DNA of 64,000 nucleotides from an uncultured Alteromonadaceae bacterium (lineage in GTDB: Bacteria > Pseudomonadota > Gammaproteobacteria > Enterobacterales > Alteromonadaceae): positions 62,001 through 126,000 of the forward strand of contig CAJXMO010000006.1 of assembly GCA_913056495.1 (NCBI GenBank), written 5' to 3'. Below, in pieces: positions 1-8,903 of the stretch (its first letter is position 1; the number at the start of each line of letters is the position of its first letter). A model generated the notes under the pieces. That model did no database searches. It saw nothing but the letters and a program-made list of their open reading frames with translations, and was not told the origin of the DNA. The position numbers and the translations under genes are program-made.

Positions 1-24
1 ATCTAAACTTAAAGGAGACAGTTA

Positions 25-375
25 ATGGAGTTATTGTATTCTATTTGTGTCGGTGTATTGGTTGCTTGTGGTGTATTTTTAATTTTGCGGGCCAGAAGTT
101 TTCCTATCGTGTTAGGCCTGACCATGCTCTCTTATGCCGTTAACTTGTTTTTATTCGCATCGGGTCGTTTATCTATTAATCATGCAGCTATTTTGGGTAC
201 CAATGAGCAATATGCCGATCCACTGCCACAAGCTTTGGTCCTGACAGCGATAGTCATTGGCTTTGCGATGACAGCCTTCTCAGTCATTTTATCTATTCGG
301 GCACGTGCCGACTTAGGTAACGACTATGTTAATTCGGAACAAAAGCCTTCGGCTAGAATTGGGGTGAAAAAATAA
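25..375 (+). CDS. mnhC: Na+/H+ antiporter subunit C (Mrp/Mnh)
   Basis: A 116-residue inner-membrane protein of the NuoK-like MnhC/MrpC family, one of the small subunits of the multi-subunit cation/proton antiporter. Three hydrophobic segments are visible, at about residues 4-24, 28-48 and 70-92, followed by a polar tail. A strong ribosome binding site (AAAGGAGACAG) precedes the ATG. The stop lies 2 bases before the next gene, and C, D, E, F and G follow in the order known for mrp/mnh operons. The A and B subunits would lie upstream, outside the window. The complex is expected to exchange Na+ for H+ and support pH and sodium homeostasis. Family assignment is secure from sequence and gene order; the transported cation is inferred from the family. 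Confidence 0.93.
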   Translation: MELLYSICVGVLVACGVFLILRARSFPIVLGLTMLSYAVNLFLFASGRLSINHAAILGTNEQYADPLPQALVLTAIVIGFAMTAFSVILSIRARADLGNDYVNSEQKPSARIGVKK

Positions 376-377
376 CC

Positions 378-1886
378 ATGCAACATTTAGTCGCATTCCC
401 TGTTTTATTTCCGCTTTTAAGCGCTCTATTGTTATTATTGCCGCCCTGTGGCAAAAATATGAAAATACGCCGTTGGGCCTCATCGTTATTTGCTCTGATT
501 TCATTTGCTATCAGCATTGTCCTGTTAACAAATGTATTAGAAAATGGACCCGCCACTTATGCAATCGGCAACTGGCAAGCACCATTTGGAATTGTATTAA
601 CAGCAGACCTTTTATCTTTAACGCTCACCAGTCTGGCCTCATTTTTAAGTTTTTGCTGTATCCTATACAGCAGCGCCGGTGATGATGAAAAAGGCAATTT
701 TTTCCATCCTCTGGTTCACTTTTTATTAATGGGGGTCAGTGGCGCGTTTTTAACGGGCGATATCTTCAACCTATTTGTATTTTTTGAAGTCTTGTTAATC
801 GCTTCATACTCCTTACTTATGCATGCCGGTGACAAACGGAATACTCGGGCTGCATTGCACTATGTCATCATTAACTTGGTTGGTTCAGCCATATTTTTAA
901 TTTCATTAGGCACTTTATACGGTGTCATCGGCAGTTTAAATATGCAGGACATGGCGGTGCGTATCACGCAACTCAGCGGAGACGATATTCAAATTGCCAA
1001 AATTGGTGGTTCATTGATTTTAATCGTTTTTGCGTTAAAAGCGGCCCTGCTGCCGCTTCACCTATGGCTACCCAATACCTACTCAACCGCAATGCCGGTC
1101 ATCGCCGCATTATTTGCGATTATGACAAAAGTCGGTATTTATTCGATTATGCGAGTTTATAACTTGTTATTTGCAGCGGATTCAGGGCCATTGGCTGCAC
1201 TGGGTCAGGACTGGCTTTGGTATGCAGCACTGGCAACCATTGCGGTCGGTACATTTGGTGTGTTAGCAAGCCAGAATATGCGTAAATTGATTGCAAATTT
1301 AGTGGTGGTTTCTGCAGGTACCTTAATTGCTCTGGTCAGCCTTCAGCAAGCGGCAGCAACTGCAGCTGCAATTTATTATCTGATCCACTCCACTTTAGTG
1401 TGCGCGGCATTATTTTTAGTGATTGATTTAGTATCAAATCAGCGAGGAAAACTCGCTGATCGAATTACCACAGGCCGTCCGGTCAAACAGGGGCTTGTCC
1501 TTGGTTTTGGTTTTTTCATAGCCGCCTTAACCGTCATAGGGATGCCACCTCTGTCCGGGTTTGTCGGTAAAATCTGGATCCTCAAATCGACCTATGAACT
1601 GGGCGAATATCAGTTATTCTGGCCGGTATATTTGGTATCAAGCTTATTATTATTAGTTGCAGTTACCCGAGCAGGCTCAATCGTATTCTGGCAAAACAAA
1701 CAAACCGAAGCTGATAAAAGCGAATTTAAACCTGCCCATATCAGTAAGCTGGTTTCAACTTATCTGTTGATTGCAGCCTCACCACTTTTAGTTATTTTTG
1801 CTAAACCCATGACTGAGTTTTGTCAGCAAGCGGCCATGCAACTGCATAACGTAAGTTGGATGACCCAAGCAGCAGGAGGGCTTTAA
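378..1886 (+). CDS. mnhD: Na+/H+ antiporter subunit D (Mrp/Mnh)
   Basis: A 502-residue polytopic protein of the NuoL/M/N-like proton-pumping family (Proton_antipo_M). About fourteen hydrophobic segments can be counted. The family hallmarks are present: an acidic residue in the FNLFVFFEVLL helix near residue 138, and lysines in the ALKAALLPLHLWLPNTYS segment near residues 222-230. Length is normal for MnhD. It starts 2 bases after mnhC and its last codons sit close to the next gene, so translation is probably coupled. It forms part of the membrane core for ion movement together with the A subunit, which is not in the window. Confidence 0.94.
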   Translation: MQHLVAFPVLFPLLSALLLLLPPCGKNMKIRRWASSLFALISFAISIVLLTNVLENGPATYAIGNWQAPFGIVLTADLLSLTLTSLASFLSFCCILYSSAGDDEKGNFFHPLVHFLLMGVSGAFLTGDIFNLFVFFEVLLIASYSLLMHAGDKRNTRAALHYVIINLVGSAIFLISLGTLYGVIGSLNMQDMAVRITQLSGDDIQIAKIGGSLILIVFALKAALLPLHLWLPNTYSTAMPVIAALFAIMTKVGIYSIMRVYNLLFAADSGPLAALGQDWLWYAALATIAVGTFGVLASQNMRKLIANLVVVSAGTLIALVSLQQAAATAAAIYYLIHSTLVCAALFLVIDLVSNQRGKLADRITTGRPVKQGLVLGFGFFIAALTVIGMPPLSGFVGKIWILKSTYELGEYQLFWPVYLVSSLLLLVAVTRAGSIVFWQNKQTEADKSEFKPAHISKLVSTYLLIAASPLLVIFAKPMTEFCQQAAMQLHNVSWMTQAAGGL

Positions 1887-1888
1887 TC

Positions 1889-2413
1889 ATGTTACAGCGT
1901 TTATTTCCAGCACCCGCAACCAGCGTACTCTTACTGGTAGTCTGGTTACTGCTAAATAACAGCCTGTCGGCTGGCCACCTGATTTTGGGCACTCTACTCG
2001 CAATCCTGATCCCATTGATAACCGAAAGGTTTCGTGATGAGCACTCATCGGTTAAAAAGCCTTTACTGGCGTTAAAACAACTGCTGATCGTCATTTACGA
2101 CATTATTACTGCTAATATTCAGGTTGCGATATTAATCGTTGGCCCTAATAAAAAGCTCAGACCTGCGTTTGTCAAAGTACCGCTTGATATGACAGATGCA
2201 CTGCCAATTACCCTGCTGGCCAGTACAGTGTCTTTAACGCCAGGTACTGTCAGTGCTGAAGTTTATCCGGTGAGCGAAGAGCATCATGTAGCCGATCCGA
2301 ACGAACAAAGGTTCTTGCTAATTCATGTATTGGATTTAAAAGATGAAGCCGAGCTTATCCACCAGATCAAAACCCGTTATGAAGCGCCATTAAAGGAGAT
2401 TTTCCAATGTTAG
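1889..2413 (+). CDS. mnhE: Na+/H+ antiporter subunit E (Mrp/Mnh)
   Basis: A 174-residue MnhE/MrpE family protein. An earlier in-frame start exists at 1856, but it overlaps mnhD by 31 bases. The ATG at 1889 has an AGGAGGG ribosome binding site 9 bases upstream and gives the usual MnhE start with two hydrophobic segments in the first 60 residues. The conserved region around residues 110-140 (LLASTVSLTPGTVSAEV) matches the MnhE family signature. The last 7 bases overlap mnhF, a sign of translational coupling. It is a structural subunit of the antiporter; its exact role in the complex is not clear even in studied members. Confidence 0.92.
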   Translation: MLQRLFPAPATSVLLLVVWLLLNNSLSAGHLILGTLLAILIPLITERFRDEHSSVKKPLLALKQLLIVIYDIITANIQVAILIVGPNKKLRPAFVKVPLDMTDALPITLLASTVSLTPGTVSAEVYPVSEEHHVADPNEQRFLLIHVLDLKDEAELIHQIKTRYEAPLKEIFQC

Positions 2414-2676
2414 GCACTGTCATTATTATTGTATTTGCCATGCTGGGTATCGCGCTTTTACTAAACGTATGGCGACTAATTAAAGGCCCGTCTATTCCGG
2501 ACCGAATTCTTGCGCTGGATACCATGTATATCAATACAATCGCAATTATTGTTTTGTATGGCCTGCACAATAATACCAGCTTATATTTTGAAGCCGCGTT
2601 ATTAATCGCTATGTTGGGTTTTGTCAGTACAGTGGCTTTATGTAAATATCTGTTAAGAGGCGATTTAATCGAATAA
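2407..2676 (+). CDS. mnhF: Na+/H+ antiporter subunit F (Mrp/Mnh)
   Basis: An 89-residue membrane protein of the MnhF/MrpF family with three hydrophobic segments (about 3-23, 34-54, 58-80). The segment GPSIPDRILALDTMYINTIA near residues 28-47 is the family signature. It overlaps mnhE by 7 bases and is followed after 2 bases by mnhG, so all five genes behave as one tightly packed operon. Confidence 0.92.
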   Translation: MLGTVIIIVFAMLGIALLLNVWRLIKGPSIPDRILALDTMYINTIAIIVLYGLHNNTSLYFEAALLIAMLGFVSTVALCKYLLRGDLIE

Positions 2677-2678
2677 TT

Positions 2679-3017
2679 ATGACGTATGAATGGATAGTTT
2701 CAATATTCTTATTGGTTGGTGGCAGTTTGATTCTGATAGGCTCTGTCGGTTTAGTCAAAATGCCTGATTTTTTTATGCGTTTACATGGTCCAACTAAAGC
2801 GACGACATTAGGCATGGCCTGCTTACTGATTGCTGCTATGGTTTATTTTTCAGCCACTGAAACAGGCTACAGTTTAAAAGAAATTTTGATTACAATATTT
2901 TTATTAATTACCGCGCCTATAAGCGGCTATATCTTAATAAAATCTGCGATTCATCATAAATTAAAAGCCGTTGATAAAACCCAAGGTTTGGACAATATCG
3001 AAAAAGATACTAAATAA
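2679..3017 (+). CDS. mnhG: Na+/H+ antiporter subunit G (Mrp/Mnh)
   Basis: A 112-residue MnhG/MrpG (PhaG-MnhG-YufB) family protein with three membrane segments. The conserved VGLVKMPDFFMRLHGPTKATTLG-type segment lies at residues 24-46. It is the last subunit gene of the operon, and a hairpin terminator begins 55 bases after its stop. The polar C-terminal tail of about 20 residues is lysine- and aspartate-rich, as often seen in this subunit. Confidence 0.92.
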   Translation: MTYEWIVSIFLLVGGSLILIGSVGLVKMPDFFMRLHGPTKATTLGMACLLIAAMVYFSATETGYSLKEILITIFLLITAPISGYILIKSAIHHKLKAVDKTQGLDNIEKDTK

Positions 3018-3072
3018 ACTGAGATAAGGTTTCCTCAACAGAGCAATTGCGACAATTGGCAAGTCAAAAAAT

Positions 3073-3107
3073 AAAGCCCGGCACCGCTAAACAGCGAACC
3101 GGGCTTT
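3073..3107. terminator. bidirectional rho-independent terminator
   Basis: A 9-base perfect inverted repeat (AAAGCCCGG ... CCGGGCTTT) with a 17-base loop that itself holds GCTAAACAGC. It is flanked by A-rich sequence on the left and T-rich on the right. It lies between the converging mnh operon and the PL22-like gene, so it can serve both strands. Confidence 0.88.
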
Positions 3108-3137
3108 TTAATAAGTTCTGTTTATTTGCGTTTTTAA

Positions 3138-4475
3138 TCAGTCTTTCCGTTTTACCTTTTTATACGCTTTATTGAGCAATTTTTCCGGTAAATAAACAAC
3201 GGCTATGTTCATCGTACGATCGTCTTCAGACAACATCGCTGACTGAATTTGTACTTTAGTACCGTCACGACTAAAAGTTGGATGAACATGATCTTTAGCC
3301 GTTTTTTTATGGCCTGAAGATAATAAAATCATTTCATCTGTTGTACGATCAATTAAATACAGATCACGTTCAAAATCATCACCGACCGCCCATCGTCCGT
3401 CAGGTGAACCATGAACATGCCATAAACCACTGCCACTTCGGGTCTGACCTGCGATCCGGCTTTCACCCGTTCTCAAATTAACAATACCCAAACCCGTTGG
3501 TTTTTCACGTGTAGCCGATGGACCCCAAGCATCATTAGTCCCGACTTTTCTGTGTCCCATAATGGCAAAGGCTACCTCATCAGGTGTAATAATCGCTTCA
3601 TGGGTTACCCATTCATAATCCGCTTCAGGATACAGCATTTTAGGCGCTTCACCCACTTTCATTGTCCACATGCGCTGTGGTGATTTACCACCGGTTTCCC
3701 AGCAAAAAACTAACTCCCGGGATACCCAAGGGTTAGTCTGAATGTGCCCTAACTGGAACGGCAAAGCCACTACAATATCAATTTCACCTGTCTTAATATT
3801 CATACTGGCAATACCGGTAGGGCCAGCCCCCATATTACGCGGACCATAGTTGGCTTCGATTTTAACATCCGGGCTGATATGACGTGCAGCTTCTTCCCGG
3901 CCGATTCTAAAATAAATAATATCTTCTTTAGCATCCAGCGCCATGTCGCCACCCGCGCCCATAGAAGCAGGTACTGTGCCGACAATACGTTGATAATTAT
4001 CGACTGAAGTTACTTTATTCGCGTTAACATCAGCCAATAAAGCTTGCATATCAACTTCAATAATCTGTTTATCATTCTGGTTATGACCATATCTGGGTTG
4101 CTTATTTGCAGGCGAGTCCGGATCACGCATTAGATAAAGCTTATTGCTTTTTTGCGCATTAACCAGCATGCCAAAATAACCGCCTTCAGTTGCCTGAACC
4201 AAAGTCCCGTTTGCCTCATTGACTGCTATCGCCTCTCCCGGCACACGGTTAGAACGAAAAACCAGCCATTCACCGTCAGCTGTCCACTGAGGATGAGTTT
4301 GGTAAATTTTTGAATCACCAATCGGTTTACTGGTTAAAAACGCAATTTTTACGCCAGTAACAGGATCCTGAACAACTTTGCGTTCAGAAGGGAAGGTATC
4401 ACCGATTTTGGCAATAGCCATATTTGAGGCCAGTGCCAAACCGACAAAAAAACAACTCAAGCGTGTTTTTAACAT
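3138..4475 (-). CDS. exported oligogalacturonate lyase-like protein (PL22-like)
   Basis: A 445-residue protein with an N-terminal signal peptide (about 1-22) and repeated beta-propeller strands. Segments match the PL22 oligogalacturonide lyase pattern. These are a NPW-x-FCWETG block followed by RMWTMKV near residues 240-265, a histidine motif WHVHGSPDGRWAVGDD near 355, and DHVHPTFSRDG near 400. In studied PL22 enzymes, histidines of the equivalent blocks bind Mn2+ at the active site. It would split short unsaturated galacturonides in the periplasm. At 445 residues it is longer than the roughly 390-residue cytoplasmic enzymes, and the export signal is unlike those. The PL10 pectate lyase 1.4 kb away supports a pectin role. 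Activity on another uronide is possible. Confidence 0.72.
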   Translation of the reverse strand: MLKTRLSCFFVGLALASNMAIAKIGDTFPSERKVVQDPVTGVKIAFLTSKPIGDSKIYQTHPQWTADGEWLVFRSNRVPGEAIAVNEANGTLVQATEGGYFGMLVNAQKSNKLYLMRDPDSPANKQPRYGHNQNDKQIIEVDMQALLADVNANKVTSVDNYQRIVGTVPASMGAGGDMALDAKEDIIYFRIGREEAARHISPDVKIEANYGPRNMGAGPTGIASMNIKTGEIDIVVALPFQLGHIQTNPWVSRELVFCWETGGKSPQRMWTMKVGEAPKMLYPEADYEWVTHEAIITPDEVAFAIMGHRKVGTNDAWGPSATREKPTGLGIVNLRTGESRIAGQTRSGSGLWHVHGSPDGRWAVGDDFERDLYLIDRTTDEMILLSSGHKKTAKDHVHPTFSRDGTKVQIQSAMLSEDDRTMNIAVVYLPEKLLNKAYKKVKRKD

Positions 4476-4632
4476 AGATAATTTGCCATTTTGTTATGAA
4501 TAAGAAGTAGACTTAACATTCAGTCAAACTAAATCATACACAATCACAAACCATCACATCAAGTTAAATAAAGCTTAAATTACCTTTATTTTTATAAAAC
4601 CAGCAAAAATTCAACGTTATTTCACTGAAAAG

Positions 4633-5718
4633 TTAACGCAAATCATCTAGCAAATGCATCACCTGTCGGCTAGCATCTTCCATCGCCGCTAAGTGTTCAA
4701 CAACAGCCGATTTATTACCGGCATTATAAGCTTTAACGGCTTCAACACCTTGTTGGTGAACTAACGCATGAGGCTTTTCGATTTGCTTAAATACGGGTAG
4801 CTTTGAAAATTGTCCGGATTCATTAATCTGGCTCTGACACCACTGGCCTAGGCGACAACTGGTATGATCCACAAAATCTTCACTGTTTTTTGTCGAAAAG
4901 CCATATAAAATTGAATAAATATCGGTTTTCCACACAATATGATCCAGTTTAACCGTTTGAACAAACGAACGAATTGAAGCCGAAGTTATCGCGTTTTTCA
5001 TTGAATCACTACAGTTTACAATAGCAGTATAACTTTCATTCATCTGTGTAATGTTGTCAGATAAACTGGTATTGTTTTCTTTCATTTCGTTAACCGAGCT
5101 CACTGCACTTTTTATCGAACCGATAATATTGTTCACCAACTCTGCCACTTCACTTGCTGACTTATTGGTTTCATTGGCAAGTGAACGCACTTCGTCTGCA
5201 ACCACACTAAAGCCTCGCCCGGCTTCGCCGGCTCGCGCAGCTTCAATGGCCGCGTTTAACGCGAGCAAATTTGTCTGATCCGAAATGCTTGAGATAGTCG
5301 AAACAAAAGAGTTAATACTGTCAGCTGTATCAGACAAACCCGAAATATTATCAGACATCCAACGCATTTTGTCGCCCATAGTATCCATTGAATGTACGAT
5401 GCCACTCAATGAAGCCTGAGAAGTATCAAACAGACTATTTACGGTAGAAATTGAGTCTGTTTCAGCGTCAATCAGTTTGAAAGACTCAAGCACGGTTTGG
5501 CGAATGCCCTCTACCTGTTCAAGTGAATTCATCACACTTTCAGCCAACTTTTGTTCATAATAACCGCTCAGGTTTTGTTCCATTTCCTGTATTTGAATCA
5601 TTAACTCATTATTTTTATATTTTTCTTGCGCAAGCTGAGTTTCTAAAGTTTCAATTCTCTGTTCTAGACTGTTATTACTGGCTAACTGCTGATTATATTT
5701 TGCACTTAAAACAAACAT
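4633..5718 (-). CDS. soluble methyl-accepting chemotaxis protein with CZB domain
   Basis: A 361-residue cytoplasmic chemoreceptor without membrane segments. Residues 5-55 form a heptad coiled coil, and residues 80-245 are the MCP signalling domain with the conserved hairpin tip ([20 protein letters not shown], about 150-170). Residues 255-355 look like a CZB zinc-binding domain: H near 256 in the DHIVWK motif, CRLGQWC near 288-294, and HALVHQQG near 315. CZB chemoreceptors sense zinc or hypochlorite in studied bacteria. The ATG has GAGGATCC upstream as ribosome binding site. It lies between two pectin lyase genes, in opposite orientation to PL10, so a role in taxis toward pectin habitats is only a guess. 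Confidence 0.87.
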   Translation of the reverse strand: MFVLSAKYNQQLASNNSLEQRIETLETQLAQEKYKNNELMIQIQEMEQNLSGYYEQKLAESVMNSLEQVEGIRQTVLESFKLIDAETDSISTVNSLFDTSQASLSGIVHSMDTMGDKMRWMSDNISGLSDTADSINSFVSTISSISDQTNLLALNAAIEAARAGEAGRGFSVVADEVRSLANETNKSASEVAELVNNIIGSIKSAVSSVNEMKENNTSLSDNITQMNESYTAIVNCSDSMKNAITSASIRSFVQTVKLDHIVWKTDIYSILYGFSTKNSEDFVDHTSCRLGQWCQSQINESGQFSKLPVFKQIEKPHALVHQQGVEAVKAYNAGNKSAVVEHLAAMEDASRQVMHLLDDLR

Positions 5719-5888
5719 ATAGGATCCTCAAGTTTTTCCCAAGTATTAACTATCATACAGTTTAAAAACTTATACAATAGTTCAGGCGACAAAAATCAGA
5801 TTAATTTAAGTTGGCGCTTTCAATTTGCCAAAAAACGCTGCAAGTGATTAAATCTAAAGTAATTTAAGTGAAAGCAAAAGGAAATCAA

Positions 5889-7028
5889 ATGTCAGTAAAA
5901 AAAACGATAACATGCCTGCTTTTGTGTGCTTGCCTGCCCGGTTGCAAAAACCTTCAGGATAATACCTATACAGAAATTGATGTGGCTGGTTTTGAAGATG
6001 TCATCAAACACTGGAACGATCAAAACGATAAAGATCCACAGCCCAGATATCAGCTCAAACAAATTACAAAAATTGCAGACAATATACTGGTATATCAACG
6101 ATCAAATGGAGGTTGGCCGGAAAATAAAAATCCGCTCAGAATAATGACACCAAAAGAGATAAAGCTGCAACAATCGTTAAAAAACGCTACCGATACGAGC
6201 TTTGATAATCGCAATGTTTACCCTCAAATTCGCTATCTGGCCGAGGCATACCTGCAAACTGCAGAGGATAAGTATAAACAGGCTGTTATCCGTGGTCTTG
6301 AATTTATATTAGCCGCGCAACTGGATAACGGTGGTTTTACGCACTCGCCACCCAGCACAGATAAATATTACGGACACATCACCATTATGGACGATGTGAC
6401 ATCTGGCGTGTTGGGATTACTCCAGGAAATAAAATTGGGTAGCCCGCGCTTTGCGTTTTTATCAGCCGATTTAGTTAACCGAATCAGTCTGGCACACACA
6501 AAAGGCGATCATCTATTACTTAAATTACAGGTGAGTATTAAACAAAAACCGGCAATATGGGCTGGTCAGTATGATGCCAAAACCCTAAAACCTACTCAGG
6601 GCCGCGCGTTTGAGCTGGCCAGCGTTGTCAGCCGGGAAAGTGTGGATGTGGTCCGCTATTTAATGAGTGACCCTAATCCAACGCAGACAAAAATAAACGC
6701 CATAAATCATGCGATTAGCTGGTTCAAAAACGCAGCATTAGGCGGATTTGATATGGTAAAAATTGAAGCTGAACCGGTTCGATACAAATACCACACCTCA
6801 ACCTGGGACAGAATAATTATTGAAGATAAGCACGCTGAGCCTATCTGGGCTCGGTTTTATGATACCGATAGCAATTTGCCTTTACTTGCAACACGTGAAG
6901 GCAAACGGGTTCAATCATTGGCAGACATTTCGAGAGAGCGCCGAACCGGATACGATTGGTACGGGCGCTGGCCGGCAAAACTGATCAACGAAGAATATCC
7001 GCTCTGGCTTAAAAAGCATCATTTATAG
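5889..7028 (+). CDS. pectate lyase lipoprotein, PL10 family
   Basis: A 379-residue lipoprotein. The GTG at 5868 is possible, but the ATG at 5889 has AAAAGGA upstream and gives a compact lipoprotein signal ending in LPGC (Cys at about 19). The remainder carries PL10 hallmarks: NGGWPENK near 85, TSFDNRNVYPQIRYLAEAY near 110-128, GFTHSP and a DDVTSGVL block near 165-178, WAGQYDAKTLKPTQGRAFEL near 225-244, ESV-x-VVRYLM, ARFYDTDSNLPLLATR and a terminal RRTGYDWYG. PL10 enzymes cleave polygalacturonate by beta-elimination with Ca2+, using an arginine base. It is probably anchored to the outer membrane. The PL22-like lyase nearby would take the products further. Confidence 0.9.
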   Translation: MSVKKTITCLLLCACLPGCKNLQDNTYTEIDVAGFEDVIKHWNDQNDKDPQPRYQLKQITKIADNILVYQRSNGGWPENKNPLRIMTPKEIKLQQSLKNATDTSFDNRNVYPQIRYLAEAYLQTAEDKYKQAVIRGLEFILAAQLDNGGFTHSPPSTDKYYGHITIMDDVTSGVLGLLQEIKLGSPRFAFLSADLVNRISLAHTKGDHLLLKLQVSIKQKPAIWAGQYDAKTLKPTQGRAFELASVVSRESVDVVRYLMSDPNPTQTKINAINHAISWFKNAALGGFDMVKIEAEPVRYKYHTSTWDRIIIEDKHAEPIWARFYDTDSNLPLLATREGKRVQSLADISRERRTGYDWYGRWPAKLINEEYPLWLKKHHL

Positions 7029-7121
7029 AACAAAGCTATCGGCATTCAAAGTAAATCTAGATTTCATTTTTCGCGTATTTAAAAGTAAGCTAATACCGGC
7101 TTGCTTTTAACAGGCGAATTA

Positions 7122-7556
7122 ATGAAATTCTTGATAGCGATACTACTGACGCTTTGTTTTACACACAGCCAAGCTGACACCGAAAATACATTAACCAGAG
7201 TGTCAGAATTAATCTGGAAAAACCGGGTCATTTTAATTTGGACAGATAGCCCTGCATTTTATCAAAATACCCTAAAACAGTTTAGCGCCGGGATGAAAGA
7301 CAGAGATATAGTTTGGTTTATTTTCAATGGTTCAAAAATAACCAGTAATTTTAGGGGCTTGATTGCGGATACTTTTGTCACAAATACGACCCGCGATTAT
7401 CTACCCGGCGAGCACACTTTATTGCTTATCGGAAAAGACGGCGGGATCAAAGTCAGGCATCATCAGTTGCGACCGAACGACTTATTTGAAATTATCGATC
7501 AAATGCCAATGAGGCAATATGAAATAAAAGCCCGCCAACAAAACGGGCCAGGTTAA
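7122..7556 (+). CDS. DUF4174 periplasmic protein
   Basis: A 144-residue protein with a clear signal peptide (MKFLIAILLTLCFTHSQA). The start at 7122 is preferred over 7101 because it begins directly with the signal peptide. The mature part matches DUF4174: W-KNRVILIW near 30, RDIVWFIF near 60, LLLIGKDGGIKVRHHQ near 105-120, and a terminal IDQMPMRQYE. The fold is thought to be thioredoxin-like but the active-site cysteines are absent, so no redox role is claimed. It follows PL10 by 93 bases and may share its transcript. Function unknown. Confidence 0.8.
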   Translation: MKFLIAILLTLCFTHSQADTENTLTRVSELIWKNRVILIWTDSPAFYQNTLKQFSAGMKDRDIVWFIFNGSKITSNFRGLIADTFVTNTTRDYLPGEHTLLLIGKDGGIKVRHHQLRPNDLFEIIDQMPMRQYEIKARQQNGPG

Positions 7557-7596
7557 TATCAGCCGGCTCTATTTAACCTCAACTCTGGTTAAGAAG

Positions 7597-7822
7597 TTAT
7601 TTAACCTCAGCTGCGTATAAGAATAGTTGAAGTAAAATTGGACTTTAATTTTCTAAATATAACCACAATCTTGTTTATTTTACGTTCCAATGTGGATAGC
7701 TTTTCGTCTATCAAGGCATTTTTGTGTACCTAATAGCGAGCTATTAGTCAGAAAAATAACGCTGAGAGGCGGAAAAATAGACTCGTTGGGCAATTTTTAT
7801 TATGCTCAGCTGAGGTTATTTA
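7597..7822. repeat. palindromic MITE-like repeat element
   Basis: A segment of about 225 bases bounded by imperfect inverted ends (TTAACCTCAGCTG on the left, CAGCTGAGGTTA on the right). No ORF is seen inside. The left 80 bases recur in inverted orientation at 56272-56352, so this is a dispersed repeat and not simply a terminator. The interior holds a second short inverted repeat (TAATAGCGAGCTATTA at about 7731-7746). The right end overlaps the stop codon of the neighbouring glutathione-transferase-like gene. Confidence 0.65.
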
Positions 7823-8797
7823 CAGCAATTCACGACCGTGTGGTCTGCTAAGATCTATCTCAGGTCCGGCGGGAATGATCTGTGTTGGATTGATATGCTT
7901 ATGACTAAAATAATAATGACGTTTTATTTGTTCAAAACTTGTCGTTTCAGCAATGCCCGGTGTTTGGAATAAATCTCTCAAATAGGCTGATAAGTATTGA
8001 TACTGCTCAATTTGTTTTTTATTACACTTAAAATGACCAAAATAAACACAATCAAAGCGAATAAGCGTGGTAAATAAACGCCAGTCTGCTTCGGTAATCG
8101 CATCGCCGGTTAAATAACGTTTTGTCGCCAACAATGCATTTACTTCATCCAAGGCTGAAAACAAATTTTCAAATGCACTATGATAAGCATCCTGTGTCGT
8201 TGCAAACCCGGTTTTATAAACGCCATTGTTGATATTATCGTAAATAAAAGCATTGATACTGTCTATGTCTTCCTGCTTTTCAGCCGGATACAAATCTAAT
8301 GTATTACCCGTAATCTGATTAAATGCTGAATTAAACATCCGCAAAATTTCAGCAGATTCATTACTCACAATACAATTTTGCTGTTTATCCCAAAGCACAG
8401 GCACAGTCACCCGCCCACTGTATTTGGGATTATGGCGGGTATAAATCTGATGTAAAAAGTCACTGTTAAATAGAGCATCACCGCTACTGTAACTTTTTTG
8501 ATCAAATGTCCAACCGTTTTCGAGCATATCCGGACTGACGACAGACACACTAATATGTGATTCTAATCCTTTGAGTTTTCTGGCAATGAGTGTTCTGTGT
8601 GCCCAGGGGCAAGCCAGCGAAACATATAAGTGATAACGACCCGATTGGGCTTTAAAACCTGCTTTGCCGCTCGGTCCGGCCTGTCCGTCAGCGGTTACCC
8701 AATTACGCAGCTGTGACGCTTCACGTTTAAATTTACCCTGATTGGCTTTTGTATCATAACCGACATCCTGCCATACGCCGTCAATCAATAATCCCAC
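7820..8797 (-). CDS. glutathionyl-hydroquinone reductase (Xi-class GST, YqjG/PcpF-like)
   Basis: A 325-residue enzyme of the ECM4/YqjG family. The catalytic CPWAHRT motif (Cys about 58) identifies the thiol-dependent reductase that removes glutathione from glutathionyl-hydroquinones. The N-terminal thioredoxin-like part is followed by the helical GST domain with TGDAITEADWRLFTTLIRFD near 230-250. A longer ORF starts at 8851, but GTG at 8797 has a CGGAGG ribosome binding site and yields the usual family N-terminus (GLLIDGVWQD). It lies downstream of pirin and doxX on the same strand, a common grouping in quinone and redox stress clusters. Confidence 0.9.
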   Translation of the reverse strand: MGLLIDGVWQDVGYDTKANQGKFKREASQLRNWVTADGQAGPSGKAGFKAQSGRYHLYVSLACPWAHRTLIARKLKGLESHISVSVVSPDMLENGWTFDQKSYSSGDALFNSDFLHQIYTRHNPKYSGRVTVPVLWDKQQNCIVSNESAEILRMFNSAFNQITGNTLDLYPAEKQEDIDSINAFIYDNINNGVYKTGFATTQDAYHSAFENLFSALDEVNALLATKRYLTGDAITEADWRLFTTLIRFDCVYFGHFKCNKKQIEQYQYLSAYLRDLFQTPGIAETTSFEQIKRHYYFSHKHINPTQIIPAGPEIDLSRPHGRELL

Positions 8798-8903
8798 AAT
8801 ATACCTCCGATAAGTTTGTAAATTTAGGGCATGTTTACCTTTCGAGTACAAATGTTATTCTAACTGAGCGCCCTCAAATCACGGCGCGAAAGATAAACAG
8901 GCC

